A stretch of DNA of 64,000 nucleotides from CAZIUL01 sp964542475 (GTDB lineage Bacteria > Planctomycetota > B15-G4 > CAYZWU01). Positions 1 to 8,833 of this stretch are shown piece by piece. A program made the position numbers and the translations under genes. The notes below the pieces were generated by a model. That model was not told where the DNA came from, searched no databases, and saw only the letters and a program-made list of their open reading frames with translations. The DNA lies in the NCBI GenBank assembly GCA_964542475.1, contig CAZIUL010000020.1, positions 5,989-69,988 on the forward strand, written 5' to 3'. Numbering within the stretch: the stretch's first letter is position 1; every line of letters begins with the position of its first letter.

Positions 1-541
1 GCAGGAAGTTCCTGTGGAACAGGATGAAGGCAACAAGCACAACACCGAACAGGATGATTATCGCAAGCAGATCGCTTCCGCTCAATGCCAGGATCTCTCC
101 GCGAAGAAGCACCTGCACATGCCCGGCCCCAAACGCGCCCGCGGAAAGGAACAGTATGGTCGCTGCCGCTGCAAAGGAGTAGCCTGCGGCGATGCGGCCT
201 TCCTGTGCGGAGCCATTCCTTTCGCCCAAAAGCGCAAGCACCAGGAGTGCCCCGAATGTGAACGCAGTGGCCCAGAAGAGATGGAAAGCGAAACCGGCTT
301 CACCGGTCCCGGGACCGTGTGAGTACCCATTAGCCCGCTCGTGGAACCAGGGGCAGACCATGAAACCGAACGCCACACCGGCTGCTGCGAACTGGGGAAC
401 GGCGATCCCCAGAAATACCACCCTGCGCACGAGGAAAAAGACTCCCATCAACGGGCAAACCACGCCAACCACAATGGAGCCGTAGAAGCTGTTGGCGAAA
501 AGGGTCAGAATATCGCTGATTGCCTCATTTATGCCTGACAT
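1..541 (-). CDS. znuB: Metal (zinc/manganese-type) ABC transporter permease, partial
   Basis: Inner-membrane permease of an ABC-3 family (ZnuB/MntB-like) metal importer. The N-terminal 180 residues are present and the rest runs off the left edge. Reading from the ATG at 541 gives MSGINEAISDILTLFANSF, then a hydrophobic stretch ending in FFLVRRVVFLGIA, which is the typical first membrane helices and the conserved FLxxRRxxFxGxA segment of this family. Further hydrophobic segments follow. It is last in a minus-strand operon after the ATPase and binding protein genes, with a gap of about 58 bases to the ATPase stop. Substrate is inferred from the His-rich neighbours; manganese or iron cannot be excluded. 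Confidence 0.9.
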   Translation of the reverse strand, partial: MSGINEAISDILTLFANSFYGSIVVGVVCPLMGVFFLVRRVVFLGIAVPQFAAAGVAFGFMVCPWFHERANGYSHGPGTGEAGFAFHLFWATAFTFGALLVLALLGERNGSAQEGRIAAGYSFAAAATILFLSAGAFGAGHVQVLLRGEILALSGSDLLAIIILFGVVLVAFILFHRNFL

Positions 542-599
542 GTTCACAGGTCCTCAAAACAATCAAAAACTTGGTCCGCGCATCGAGGAAAAAACAGGG

Positions 600-1379
600 T
601 TATGCGCCGTACATCTCATTTATCAGCCCCTCGGAAAGAAGAGCGGAGGGAGAGTCCCGAAGAACACACCCCCTGCTGACCCATAGTATCTCCTTGACCG
701 CCTTTCGCACCACATCAAGCTCGTGGCACACGAGCACGATGGTATGACCTTCTGTGTTGAGGCGGTTCAAGAGATCCATCAGGCTCTTCTCAGCGTTGTG
801 GTCCGCACCACTCGTGGGCTCGTCCAGGAGAAGAAGATCCGGACTCGTGAAAAGCGCACGTGCGATCAACACGCGCTGCTTCTGACCCGCGGAAAGACTG
901 CTGAAGAGGCGGCGCGCTTGCTCGCTCATTCCCACATCGGCAAGGCATTGCTGTAGAAAAGAGAGCTCCTTTCTTCCGGGCCGCCCCAAAAGGCCAAACC
1001 GCTTGTACCCCCCCATCAGAACGACTTCCCCGACCGTGAGCGGATAGATGGGGTCCAGGCTCTGGACCTGCGGCACATAACCGATGACGATGCTTTTTTC
1101 GTGTTCCTCCCCCGGTCCAACCCGGATCCTGCCGCTGTCAGGCTTTAAAACACCTATCGCACCGCGAAGAAGCGTTGTCTTGCCCGCGCCGTTCGGCCCT
1201 ACGAGGCCCAGGAAATCGCCCCTTCGAACGATGAGGTCCACCCCGCTGAGAACCGCGGTCCCGCCGTACCCGAGCACGGCTTTTTCGAACCTGAGCAGCA
1301 CATCCCTTTGCTCGCCCGGTCCGTTTTCATGGCAAGGCGGACGCGCGTTCGTATTACAATTACGGTCTTCTTCATCCAT
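600..1379 (-). CDS. znuC: Metal ABC transporter ATP-binding protein
   Basis: Cytoplasmic ATPase that powers the metal importer encoded with it. In the 259-residue form the Walker A motif GPNGAGKTT is at about 61-69, the signature LSAGQKQRV and Walker B LLLLDEPTSGAD lie in the second half, and a switch histidine follows in LVCHELD. The open frame extends 60 codons further upstream, but that part overlaps the binding-protein gene and is not family-like. The ATG at 1379 is 6 bases after the upstream stop and has AGGAGG 13 bases before it. The N-terminal 20 or so residues before the ATPase domain contain two Cys and a His and are not typical of the family. Confidence 0.93.
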   Translation of the reverse strand: MDEEDRNCNTNARPPCHENGPGEQRDVLLRFEKAVLGYGGTAVLSGVDLIVRRGDFLGLVGPNGAGKTTLLRGAIGVLKPDSGRIRVGPGEEHEKSIVIGYVPQVQSLDPIYPLTVGEVVLMGGYKRFGLLGRPGRKELSFLQQCLADVGMSEQARRLFSSLSAGQKQRVLIARALFTSPDLLLLDEPTSGADHNAEKSLMDLLNRLNTEGHTIVLVCHELDVVRKAVKEILWVSRGCVLRDSPSALLSEGLINEMYGA

Positions 1380-1384
1380 ACGTC

Positions 1385-2392
1385 TCAGCGTTCCTCCTGC
1401 TCTGTTTCGTTCCCGCTGCCAAGCGCCCTGCTGATCTCTTTTGCCGTGGCAACTGGTTTTCCGAGCGCCTTCAACATGGCCTTTATGTTGTGATCGATCA
1501 GGCGTATGTAGGTGGATGTCTCCTTTGTACCGCCGCTCATGTTGGGAAGGGTCAGGCATGTTATGCCTGTCTTTTCCTCAAGAAGTCTCGGGTACCGGTC
1601 GGTGAAGTAAGGCTCCCTGATGACCAGCTCGGCTCCTTCCTTCTCTATGCTCCGGATCAGCCTTACCAGGTGTCTCGCGCTCGGAGGAATGCCAGGCTTC
1701 GGTTCGATCTCGCCCACGACCTCGATCCCGAAGCGTTCGACGAAGTAGCTCCAGGACCTGTGATAGGTCACGACCTTGACTCCTTCGAGCGGCTGTGCAA
1801 GGACCTCCCATTCCCTCATCCTTGATTCGAGAAGTTCAATGTATGCATCCCGGTTTTTCTTGAAAACATTCGCATGCCCGGGGTATGCCCTGCAAAGCCC
1901 TTCACAGATCGTGCGCACCATTTGCGGAGCGTTCCCCGGATCCAGGTTGTAATGAGGGTTTCCTTCCGGATGAACCATGCCCTCCATGCGGTCAGGGTTG
2001 CTGTGTTTTTCCAGAGGCTCTATCCCTGCCGAACAGTTGATAAAACCCGCTGCTCCCGGCTGTATCTCATCGTTCCTGCAGTTGTACAAAAGGTCCGGAA
2101 GCCAGGCATGCTCGTTGTCCAGACCCACCTCGATCAAAACATCCGCCCTGTTCAGCATGATCAGGTAACTCGGCTTCATGGGTATCGAGTGCATGTCCTC
2201 ATTGCCGCCGGCTATGCTTTTCACCCTGACGAGCTCGCCACCCACCTCACCAGCCATGTCAGCCAGGTCCGGAACCGTCGTGACAACGAAGATCTCGTCC
2301 GCGCAATCGGCTATGGGAGATAGAATGTAAAACGCGCACAAGAAGTGAAGCAGCATCAAAATGAAACACGGTCTGATCGTTTTTTTGCTCAT
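1385..2392 (-). CDS. znuA: Periplasmic metal-binding lipoprotein/solute-binding protein (ZnuA-like)
   Basis: Solute-binding protein of cluster A-I (PF01297) that delivers metal to the ABC permease. The 335-residue protein has an N-terminal hydrophobic export signal ending around ADCADE. Putative ligands are the His in GGNEDMHSIP, the His in DNEHAWLP, the His in NPHYNLDP and the acidic residue in the C-terminal lobe (REPYFTDRYP). The His/Glu-rich loop of Proteobacterial ZnuA is nearly absent; only one short HPEGNPH segment is seen. AAGGAG lies 9 bases before the ATG used here; an in-frame ATG six bases upstream is too close to it. Zinc is inferred from the operon, not proven by the sequence. 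Confidence 0.92.
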   Translation of the reverse strand: MSKKTIRPCFILMLLHFLCAFYILSPIADCADEIFVVTTVPDLADMAGEVGGELVRVKSIAGGNEDMHSIPMKPSYLIMLNRADVLIEVGLDNEHAWLPDLLYNCRNDEIQPGAAGFINCSAGIEPLEKHSNPDRMEGMVHPEGNPHYNLDPGNAPQMVRTICEGLCRAYPGHANVFKKNRDAYIELLESRMREWEVLAQPLEGVKVVTYHRSWSYFVERFGIEVVGEIEPKPGIPPSARHLVRLIRSIEKEGAELVIREPYFTDRYPRLLEEKTGITCLTLPNMSGGTKETSTYIRLIDHNIKAMLKALGKPVATAKEISRALGSGNETEQEER

Positions 2393-2452
2393 CTCCATCG
2401 ACTCCTTTGCATCTTGAATCTTGGAACCTGCTCCATTCCATCATCCATCCGG

Positions 2453-3859
2453 TCACCAGTCTAGCCCGTGCGAGTGGCTTCCCATCACTATGCTCCACTG
2501 CAGCATCAGCTCGTGATAATCGCGGCTCGTAATAACATCCCCCCTGTCCTGATCGTTGTACCTGTACTGGAACCTGAGCCAGTTGAACGGAGAGATCTTC
2601 CAGGTCAAAAAACCGGAATAATCGCGCTTGGCCACATTTGACGCATCCTTGATCGAGTAAGCGTCGGCCAGCAGCCCGGTCGACCAGTAAGGGTTCCATT
2701 CGTATTCGCACCACAGGTAGCCGCCCAAAGCTTCGTTGTCAACGATCTCGTGGTGACCGTCGTGTTCGTGCAGGAAAGTGCCGTTCGATACCAGGGCCTC
2801 GCCTCCAAGATTAAACGCGCGGCGCGATGCGGGATCCTGCCACTTGTAGGTCATGTCGAGTGCGCCCACGGCCCGGTGAGTGTGATGACGCTCATCCCCG
2901 TGTTCTACCTGGATGTCCGGGGCCCACCACGCGCTGCTCCCGAGCTGGACACTGCTCTCTTCAGTGACATCCATGTACGAAGTCACGCGGCCCCCATAGG
3001 AAAAGTTGTCGAGATGCCTTTTGGGGAAGTGCTCCCCTTGTTCATCGTGGTGGTGATGCGCGTGTCCTATTGCGTGCGTGTGCCCCTCGAGCTTGGTGAA
3101 CACCCCGACCGACCACCTCAGAGGTATCTCGTCGGTCAGCCCGAACCACTGGTGCAGCTCCATGCCTGTTCCCGTGAGGCTTCCGCCGATAAAGTCGGTC
3201 AAAACACCCGGCTTTTCCACGAAGGGGAGCGCATGGTCGTGGCGCTGGCCGAACTTGGTGACATCCGCAAGAAAACGGCCGCCCTTCAAGCTAAAGTTCG
3301 CGGGAAGGCGGTTCATAACTCCTGCCGCTTCGATTACCCTCACGGCCTCGCCTTCCTGGGCCTCAAACGTTGCATAGGCGTAACCGAAAGGATCAACACG
3401 CGCTGAAAGGCTCAGCTCGGCCGCACGAAGCCAGAAGCTGTCCTGGCCGATGCGTGACCCCTTGCTCGTGGAACATGTGGCGATCGTGTCCAGGACCACT
3501 CCGACTGCCGGGTTGAAGATCCGCGAGAACCGGTCGGTCTGCCCGAGCTCGCCTATCAATCCGGGAGATGCGCCCATGGTCGGGCCGGCCGAGGGCAGAT
3601 ATTCTCCCGTGTCATTACGGCGCATCCGGCCAGGCCGCTCCTCTGTTCCATCCTCCACGCTCTCCACCTTATCCAGTTCCAGCAGTTCAAGGGCCAGTTC
3701 GAGAGCTTGAATGCGCTCTTCATATTCTTCTCTCATCTTCGCGATCTCTTCTTTGAGATCCTCTACGGTTACTTTCTTTTCCTGCGCGGACAAGGATTGA
3801 GCCGACGCCAGGCAAAACAGGGCGAAGGCGCACCCTGCAGCCGCTTTTACCAGGTTCAT
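2453..3859 (-). CDS. Porin-like outer-membrane protein with His-rich loops
   Basis: Predicted outer-membrane beta-barrel of 468 residues. It begins with a signal peptide ending near SLSAQEKK, then a short coiled coil (about residues 28-62, rich in Glu/Leu heptads), then a barrel-like region of alternating polar and aromatic residues that ends in a tryptophan (SHSHGLDW), similar to phosphate-selective or zinc-linked porins. Two metal-binding-looking loops stand out: HTHAIGHAHHHHDEQGEH and HEHDGHHE. GGAGG precedes the chosen ATG by 9 bases; an upstream in-frame Met lacks such a site. Its place between the His-rich peptide gene and znuA suggests a role in zinc passage across the outer membrane. 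The exact Pfam family cannot be assigned by eye. Confidence 0.85.
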   Translation of the reverse strand: MNLVKAAAGCAFALFCLASAQSLSAQEKKVTVEDLKEEIAKMREEYEERIQALELALELLELDKVESVEDGTEERPGRMRRNDTGEYLPSAGPTMGASPGLIGELGQTDRFSRIFNPAVGVVLDTIATCSTSKGSRIGQDSFWLRAAELSLSARVDPFGYAYATFEAQEGEAVRVIEAAGVMNRLPANFSLKGGRFLADVTKFGQRHDHALPFVEKPGVLTDFIGGSLTGTGMELHQWFGLTDEIPLRWSVGVFTKLEGHTHAIGHAHHHHDEQGEHFPKRHLDNFSYGGRVTSYMDVTEESSVQLGSSAWWAPDIQVEHGDERHHTHRAVGALDMTYKWQDPASRRAFNLGGEALVSNGTFLHEHDGHHEIVDNEALGGYLWCEYEWNPYWSTGLLADAYSIKDASNVAKRDYSGFLTWKISPFNWLRFQYRYNDQDRGDVITSRDYHELMLQWSIVMGSHSHGLDW

Positions 3860-3944
3860 CGATAAATACCTCCAAAACCCGGGCACTAAACCAGGAATGC
3901 GTGGTTCAAGCTTTAACAGTGTGTGAGTTTTCAGAGTTGTTCCG

Positions 3945-4307
3945 CTATGAACGGGCGAACAGCAGGTAGGGCAGCGGGGGTGATCTTATGCTGGGAAACA
4001 GGGTCGCAGGGTTCGAAAAGGGGCGTCTGTCCGGACATGCGCTTTCTCCGCACAGGTTTTCCCATGCCAGAGGCTGAACATCGGCATCCTGAGGATAAAT
4101 CACCTGGAGGCTGTTCAGCATCTGGCATTCAGGGCAGTTGTCCTGGTCGTGTTCCTTTCCATGTTCATGTTCATGTTCATGTTCCGCGTGAAAGATATGA
4201 ACAACATGGTGAACAGGACCGGCACCCAACAAAAAAACCGAAAGGAGCAGCAGGACTCCGATCAGCCTTATCAAGGGCACATCTGTTTTTCGGTTATCTT
4301 GTTTCAT
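3945..4307 (-). CDS. Small His-rich exported or membrane-anchored protein
   Basis: First gene of the zinc-type operon, 120 residues. Residues 14-32 are hydrophobic (signal peptide or anchor), followed by HHVVHIFH and an alternating His-Glu run (HAEHEHEHEHGKEHD) and a CPEC pair. This is the composition of periplasmic metal-scavenging peptides. The C-terminal half is Pro/Ser-rich without a visible domain. It has no clear Shine-Dalgarno sequence. It is preceded by a good promoter and operator-like repeat and followed after 85 bases by the porin gene. I do not recognise the family; a metal chaperone or sensor-like role is inference. Confidence 0.65.
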   Translation of the reverse strand: MKQDNRKTDVPLIRLIGVLLLLSVFLLGAGPVHHVVHIFHAEHEHEHEHGKEHDQDNCPECQMLNSLQVIYPQDADVQPLAWENLCGESACPDRRPFSNPATLFPSIRSPPLPYLLFARS

Positions 4308-4314
4308 ATCGCTG

Positions 4315-4368
4315 CTGGTAAACTACCCGCTCCACTCCCGGATTGTCAAACAATAAATGGTTTACCAG
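4315..4368 (-). promoter_or_regulatory. Promoter with operator-like inverted repeat for the metal-uptake operon
   Basis: On the minus strand a perfect -35 TTGACA (4344-4349) is followed after 18 bases by TAGTTT (4320-4325). A perfect 9-base inverted repeat, CTGGTAAAC at 4315-4323 and GTTTACCAG at 4360-4368, has one arm over the -10 region and one just upstream of the -35. That geometry fits repressor control, for example by a Fur/Zur-type regulator, but the sequence does not match a classical Zur box that I can recognise. The start codon of the His-rich gene is only 8 bases from the inner arm. Confidence 0.55.
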
Positions 4369-4388
4369 GACACTTCCGGGTTGTAGGC

Positions 4389-4567
4389 TAACCCGCTTAT
4401 TTCATACTCTTCGTCGCGAGGTAGCTGTAAACTGTGTTGTGGCAAGGCGCATGCCAGGAGACGACCGCAGGCCTGTTCCTACAGGCTGAGGATCGTCTCC
4501 TGGCATGAAACGCAGCTACAGCGCAGGTTACAGTGCCGCAGCAGATGAGTATGAAATAAGCGGGTTA
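4389..4567. repeat. Palindromic intergenic element, family 1, copy 1
   Basis: A 179-base imperfect palindrome running from TAACCCGC to GCGGGTTA. Both arms (about 75 bases each) share the terminal pattern CCCGCTTATTTCATACTC and the inner stem GCCAGGAGACGA/TCGTCTCCTGGC, with a central hairpin CCTGT-TCCT-ACAGG. It occupies most of the gap between the divergent metal operon and the glycosyltransferase gene. TA at both ends suggests TA target duplication as in IS630/Tc1-type MITEs. No coding capacity. Confidence 0.9.
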
Positions 4568-4628
4568 AAGCCTCGAACTCCTTTTCCTTGTCAATGTGAC
4601 AAGGTTTACCTGTTGAGCCTGCATACAC

Positions 4629-6557
4629 ATGCCAAACCAAACGAAAGTTGAGCCGGTAACAACTGTAGAGGAGGCTGCTGAACCGGATGTAAGCCTTGCA
4701 GCATACCGAACAGGTACCGGCCGGTTCATTGTGCTTCTGCTCACGCTCGTGCTTCTTCTCCCCTTCCTGACCAAGGCGGTTACCTGCGACGATCCGCTTT
4801 TTTTGTGGGTGGCACGGCACATTCATATTCGAAAAGAAGCCCCGCTGTCACCGTTTCTCGAAAAAATCCACGACCCGGAAAAAGCGCGCGTACTCAAGGA
4901 GCACATACTCAACCCATACGGGTTCGACGGGAACTGGTTCGGCGATACGGCGCCCATGCATCTGAACATCCAGAACCCGCCGCTCTCATCGTACTGGCTC
5001 GCCTTCGCGGGCCTGGCCGGGTGGGACGAGTGGTGGCTGCACCTTGCCATGCTCGTCTGGCCGCTGCTCGCCGTGGCGGGAACCATGCGCCTGGCTGGGC
5101 TGCTCAAGGCTGACCCGGTAAAAGCCGGGCTCCTGACCGTTGGAACGTCGGCGTTCCTGGTATCCGCCACAAACCTGATGTGCGATGTCATGCTGGTTGC
5201 GCTCATGGTCTGGTCCGTGCTCCTGTGGGTCGAGGGGCTCGAAGAAAAGGGACGGCGTAAAGCCCGGCGGATCGCCGCGTCCGCGCTGCTCGCAGCCGCT
5301 GCCGGGCTCACCAAGTACTTTGGCGCGGCCCTGGTGCCGCTGCTCGCGGCGTACACCGTATTCCTGTGCCCGCGGGTGAAAAACCGGCTCGCATGCCTGT
5401 CAGCCCTGCTCTTTCCTGTTATCGTGCTGGCCGCGTGGGAGATCTGGACCATGCATCTGTACGGCATGGGACACATGTTCGGTGCGGCAGAGTACACACA
5501 AAAAACAGGGGCTGTCATCTTCGGGTTCGACCGCGTATACGCCTTCCTTACCTTTCTCGGCGGGTGCGTCTTGTGGCCGCTCGTGATCGTTCTTTTCGAG
5601 GGCGGATGGATCGTGCGCATGGCACTGCTTGTCAGTGGCGCGCTCGGCCCGCTCGGGCTCTGGCTGATCACCGCAAAACGAACAGCGGGTGCGCCCATGC
5701 TCTGGCTTCTTGAAACAGTCAACATGAACCGCAAAATAATATCATTTGAAACTTACCTGCTCAGCGCGGTGTTCACAGCCGCGGGCCTGGCAACACTGAT
5801 TCTCGTTGCGAACCGCCTACGGAAGCGCCGCTCCGACAACCGAGTCCGGCTTTCCGGGCTCTGGATCCTGGGTGTGCTTGCGTTCGCCGCGTTCATAAAC
5901 TGGACCGTTGCAGCGCGCACCATCCTCCTTCTCGTGCCACCGCTCGCCATCCTGGCTGCAACGCACGCTCCTCCGCGCAAGGACAAGGGAGAGGTGCGGA
6001 ACCGGCATCCGCTGCCGGGTGCGGCCAGCAGCCGAAAAGAGGCCTCGGCCTGGTGTAGCGCTGCGGTGCTCGGTGTGGCCGTGGCGTTTTGCGCGGCATG
6101 GAGCGACTTTGCGTGGGCAAACTCTGTACGCGGTCATGCCCGAGAGATCATGCACAGGCACGGGAGGGAAAACCAAAGAGTGCTCTTCTACGGGCACTGG
6201 GGCTTCCAGTACTACATGCAGGAGCTCGGCGCGGGGCCGGCCGCCATGGCCGAAGCGGACAGCGGGTTTTTCCCGGGCGACCTCATCGTGTTCCCAAAGA
6301 ACAACTACATCGTGCCTTACAAGAGCTTCAAGAAACGGAAAGAGTGGGAGATCCTGGAGGAAAAGGCCGCCGAAGGGCTTCCGTACTTATGCCTCACCGA
6401 TGTTACGGGAGGCGCCGGGTTCTACGGCCACAAGGTCGGTCCGCTGCCGATCTGCGTGCCTGAAGAGGAGCCGGATGTCTACGCTGTCATGAGACGCCGC
6501 CACAGGTCCGAAGAGCCGGGCAGCACCATGGAACAGGATCAGGGCCGGGAAAAATGA
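4629..6557 (+). CDS. GT-C family membrane glycosyltransferase (PMT/ArnT-like)
   Basis: Multi-spanning membrane protein of 642 residues resembling the dolichyl-phosphate-mannose-type glycosyltransferase family 39. After about 30 cytoplasmic residues the first helix (about 33-51) leads into TCDDPLFLWVARH, where the acidic pair at 54-55 sits in the first external loop as in GT-C enzymes. About ten more hydrophobic segments follow, then a soluble C-terminal part of about 170 residues without a recognised domain. The likely donor is a polyprenyl-phosphate sugar and the acceptor a lipid or protein; neither is shown by sequence. The stop overlaps the next gene's start (ATGA), implying coupled translation. 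There is no clear Shine-Dalgarno site before the ATG. Confidence 0.85.
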   Translation: MPNQTKVEPVTTVEEAAEPDVSLAAYRTGTGRFIVLLLTLVLLLPFLTKAVTCDDPLFLWVARHIHIRKEAPLSPFLEKIHDPEKARVLKEHILNPYGFDGNWFGDTAPMHLNIQNPPLSSYWLAFAGLAGWDEWWLHLAMLVWPLLAVAGTMRLAGLLKADPVKAGLLTVGTSAFLVSATNLMCDVMLVALMVWSVLLWVEGLEEKGRRKARRIAASALLAAAAGLTKYFGAALVPLLAAYTVFLCPRVKNRLACLSALLFPVIVLAAWEIWTMHLYGMGHMFGAAEYTQKTGAVIFGFDRVYAFLTFLGGCVLWPLVIVLFEGGWIVRMALLVSGALGPLGLWLITAKRTAGAPMLWLLETVNMNRKIISFETYLLSAVFTAAGLATLILVANRLRKRRSDNRVRLSGLWILGVLAFAAFINWTVAARTILLLVPPLAILAATHAPPRKDKGEVRNRHPLPGAASSRKEASAWCSAAVLGVAVAFCAAWSDFAWANSVRGHAREIMHRHGRENQRVLFYGHWGFQYYMQELGAGPAAMAEADSGFFPGDLIVFPKNNYIVPYKSFKKRKEWEILEEKAAEGLPYLCLTDVTGGAGFYGHKVGPLPICVPEEEPDVYAVMRRRHRSEEPGSTMEQDQGREK

Positions 6558-8197
6558 GCGCTACTGACACCAAAAAACAACGCCTTGTCCTGGGGATATG
6601 CGCCTTCCTCGTCGTCTCCACTGTCGCGCTTTACTGGCCGGTGAATAGCTTCGATTTTTTTGTTCTCGACGACCTCGAGTTCGTTGCTGGAAACCCGAGT
6701 GTGAACACCGGCCTGTCCTGGAGCAACACTGCCTGGGCATTCACAAGCGCTCATGAAGGAAACTGGCAGCCTTTAACATGGCTCTCCCACATGCTTGACT
6801 GCGAGCTTTTCGGAATAGAGGATCCGGGTCCGCACCACCTGTCGAACCTCTTCTTCCATGTGGTTAACGCGCTCCTGCTGTTTCTGCTCCTCGAAAAGAT
6901 GACAAACAAAACGTGGCGGAGCGGGTTCGTCGCAGCGGTTTTCGCGCTCCACCCGCTGCACATTGAATCGGTAGCCTGGGTGTCTGAGAGAAAAGATGTG
7001 CTGAGCGCGTTTTTCTGGCTCTTGACAGTGCATGCCTACATCAGCTACACGGCGCGCCCTGGAAAGGGCAGGTATGCGGCGGTCCTTGTTCTTTACATTT
7101 TCGGGCTCATGGCAAAGCCGATGGTGGTCACGCTTCCTTTCGTGCTTCTCATCCTCGATTTCTGGCCGCTCAGGAGGTTCGGAATCGTAAAAGGAAAAGC
7201 CGCTGTTTCCCTGGTGATGGAAAAGCTGCCACTGATCGTTCTTGCGGCGGCGCTCGGCGCGGCCACCATCATGGTTCAGCAGAAAGAAGGGCTGATCAAC
7301 CCCGAGGGCTCTCTCCCGCTCGGCATAAGAGCGGGAAACGCGTTCATCACCTACCTGGTTTACATCTGGAAGACCATCTGGCCGTCAGGGCTTTCCTTCT
7401 ACTACCTTCTCAGGCCGGAGGATGTTTCGGTGTGGAAAGCAGCCGGCTCCTTTTCTGCGATCCTGCTCATCACCGCAGCAGCCCTGTTTTACACGAAACG
7501 CAGCGGTTTTTTCGTTGCGGGGTGGTTGTGGTACCTGCTGTCGCTGATCCCGGTCATTGGCATGATCCAGCTCGTGAACCAGGCAAGGGCTGACCGTTAC
7601 ACGTACATTCCGCTCGTCGGCATCCTCGTGGTTACCGCCTGGGGAGTCCCAGCACTGGTCGCCGGCCTGCGGTTCCAAAGGGTTTTCCTCGGAGCCTGCA
7701 TGATCGCAATCATCCCCGCGCTCGCGCTTTCCTCATCCGAACAGCTGCCGCACTGGAAAAACAGCGAATCCGTGTGCAGGCGCATGATAGAACTGGACCC
7801 GGACCACCACTGGGCACACAACTGCCTAGGCAGGGTGTTGAAGGAAAACAACAGGATTGAAGAGGCTGAAGAACACTTTAGAAAAGCCATCGCGATCAGG
7901 CCCGGCTATGCCAAGCCGTACAACCACCTCGGTATCATTTCTGCCGAAAGAAACGAGCTGGACAAGGCAGCGGAGTATTTCCGAAAAGCCGCCGAAAGAA
8001 AGCCCGACTACATCGAGGCATGGCGCAACCTGGGAGCAGCCTACGCGTGCATCGGGGATCCGGCGGCTGCTTATTCATGCTTCTGCAAGGCGATCGAGTT
8101 GGACCCATCAAACGCAGGCTTGCGCGCGGACCTGGAAAAAGTGATGATCCAAGGAAAAGGCCCTGCTCAAGTGCAGCCCGAAGATGCGGAAAAATGA
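6554..8197 (+). CDS. TPR-containing membrane glycosyltransferase (TMTC-like)
   Basis: 547-residue protein with an N-terminal polytopic membrane part and three C-terminal tetratricopeptide repeats (roughly 415-525). The first loop carries the acidic pair in FFVLDDLEFV (39-40). The segment HPLHIESVAWVSERKDVL and the pattern YWPLRRF-like FWPLRRFG are typical of the widespread bacterial TPR proteins related to eukaryotic TMTC O-mannosyltransferases. It overlaps the preceding GT-C gene by four bases, so the two probably act together in surface glycosylation. The function is inferred from fold similarity; the substrate is unknown. Confidence 0.85.
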   Translation: MSATDTKKQRLVLGICAFLVVSTVALYWPVNSFDFFVLDDLEFVAGNPSVNTGLSWSNTAWAFTSAHEGNWQPLTWLSHMLDCELFGIEDPGPHHLSNLFFHVVNALLLFLLLEKMTNKTWRSGFVAAVFALHPLHIESVAWVSERKDVLSAFFWLLTVHAYISYTARPGKGRYAAVLVLYIFGLMAKPMVVTLPFVLLILDFWPLRRFGIVKGKAAVSLVMEKLPLIVLAAALGAATIMVQQKEGLINPEGSLPLGIRAGNAFITYLVYIWKTIWPSGLSFYYLLRPEDVSVWKAAGSFSAILLITAAALFYTKRSGFFVAGWLWYLLSLIPVIGMIQLVNQARADRYTYIPLVGILVVTAWGVPALVAGLRFQRVFLGACMIAIIPALALSSSEQLPHWKNSESVCRRMIELDPDHHWAHNCLGRVLKENNRIEEAEEHFRKAIAIRPGYAKPYNHLGIISAERNELDKAAEYFRKAAERKPDYIEAWRNLGAAYACIGDPAAAYSCFCKAIELDPSNAGLRADLEKVMIQGKGPAQVQPEDAEK

Positions 8198-8363
8198 TAT
8201 TTATTTTACTTTTTTTCCACTTTTTTATGGAAACAATCACATACCTGATATGATATCATCTGTTTTTGTGTTAGTAAGTCGACCGAGCGGACAAGGTATG
8301 CGACAGTTCTCTTTTGTTTCTGCCCAGACCACAACCTCGCCTTCGTCTTTGCTGACATTTAGG

Positions 8364-8399
8364 GGCTGTTTAACAGCCGCTTTCCCGGTTCAGGGGAAG
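8364..8399 (+). promoter_or_regulatory. Hairpins in the leader of the RRM gene
   Basis: Two adjacent stem-loops lie 35-70 bases before the start codon: GGCTGTTTAACAGCC (perfect palindrome, 8364-8378) and a second with arms TTCCC and GGGAA (about 8381-8397). Leader structures are common in cold-inducible RNA-binding protein genes, so a post-transcriptional control role is plausible but unproven. The rest of the 238-base gap is AT-rich and shows nothing else that I recognise. Confidence 0.35.
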
Positions 8400-8435
8400 G
8401 TATTAGTTTTTTCAAATGGTTAGCTGGAGATTGTT

Positions 8436-8738
8436 ATGGGTAAGAAACTGTATGTCGGAAATATCAGCTACGATCTTGATGATGCAGCACTGAAAGAGAT
8501 GTTCAGTGCCCACGGAACCGTTGAGGATTCTCAGGTTATTGTGGACCGCTACACAAGCAAGAGCAGAGGTTTCGGGTTCGTGGAAATGAGCAGCGATGAA
8601 GAAGCACAGGCTGCTATTGAAGCGTTGGACGGCCAGGAGATTTCGGGCCGGGCCATCAAGGTCAACGAGGCCAGGCCACGCAAGGATCGCGATGACCGCG
8701 GAGGCGGCGGCGGAGGCGGCGGCAATCGCCGTTATTGA
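8436..8738 (+). CDS. RNA-binding protein with single RRM and Gly/Arg tail
   Basis: 100-residue RNA-recognition-motif protein of the bacterial RbpA/glycine-rich type, likely a cytoplasmic RNA chaperone. RNP2 is KLYVGNIS (4-11) and RNP1 is RGFGFVEM (44-51), both with the aromatic residues needed for RNA stacking. The tail is KDRDDR followed by eight glycines and NRRY. TGGAG lies 7 bases before the ATG. It is monocistronic: it is followed by a strong rho-independent terminator and preceded by a hairpin-containing leader. Confidence 0.95.
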   Translation: MGKKLYVGNISYDLDDAALKEMFSAHGTVEDSQVIVDRYTSKSRGFGFVEMSSDEEAQAAIEALDGQEISGRAIKVNEARPRKDRDDRGGGGGGGGNRRY

Positions 8739-8764
8739 TAGACTGACAGTACATTTACGATTCG

Positions 8765-8801
8765 AAAAAGAGACCTTGGATTTTTCAAGGTCTCTTTTTT
8801 T
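8765..8801 (+). terminator. Rho-independent terminator of the RRM gene
   Basis: Perfect 14-base stem AAAAAGAGACCTTG/CAAGGTCTCTTTTT with a short loop and a T tract. The A-rich 5' side makes it usable from the opposite strand too, where the Gfo/Idh gene ends. Confidence 0.93.
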
Positions 8802-8833
8802 AGGCACCCTTCTTTTTTACACCGGTATTATCT

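Noticed and set aside
4140..4190. Six-base tandem repeat ATGTTC suggestive of a microsatellite.
   Set aside because: It is the coding sequence of the His-Glu run in the small metal-binding protein.
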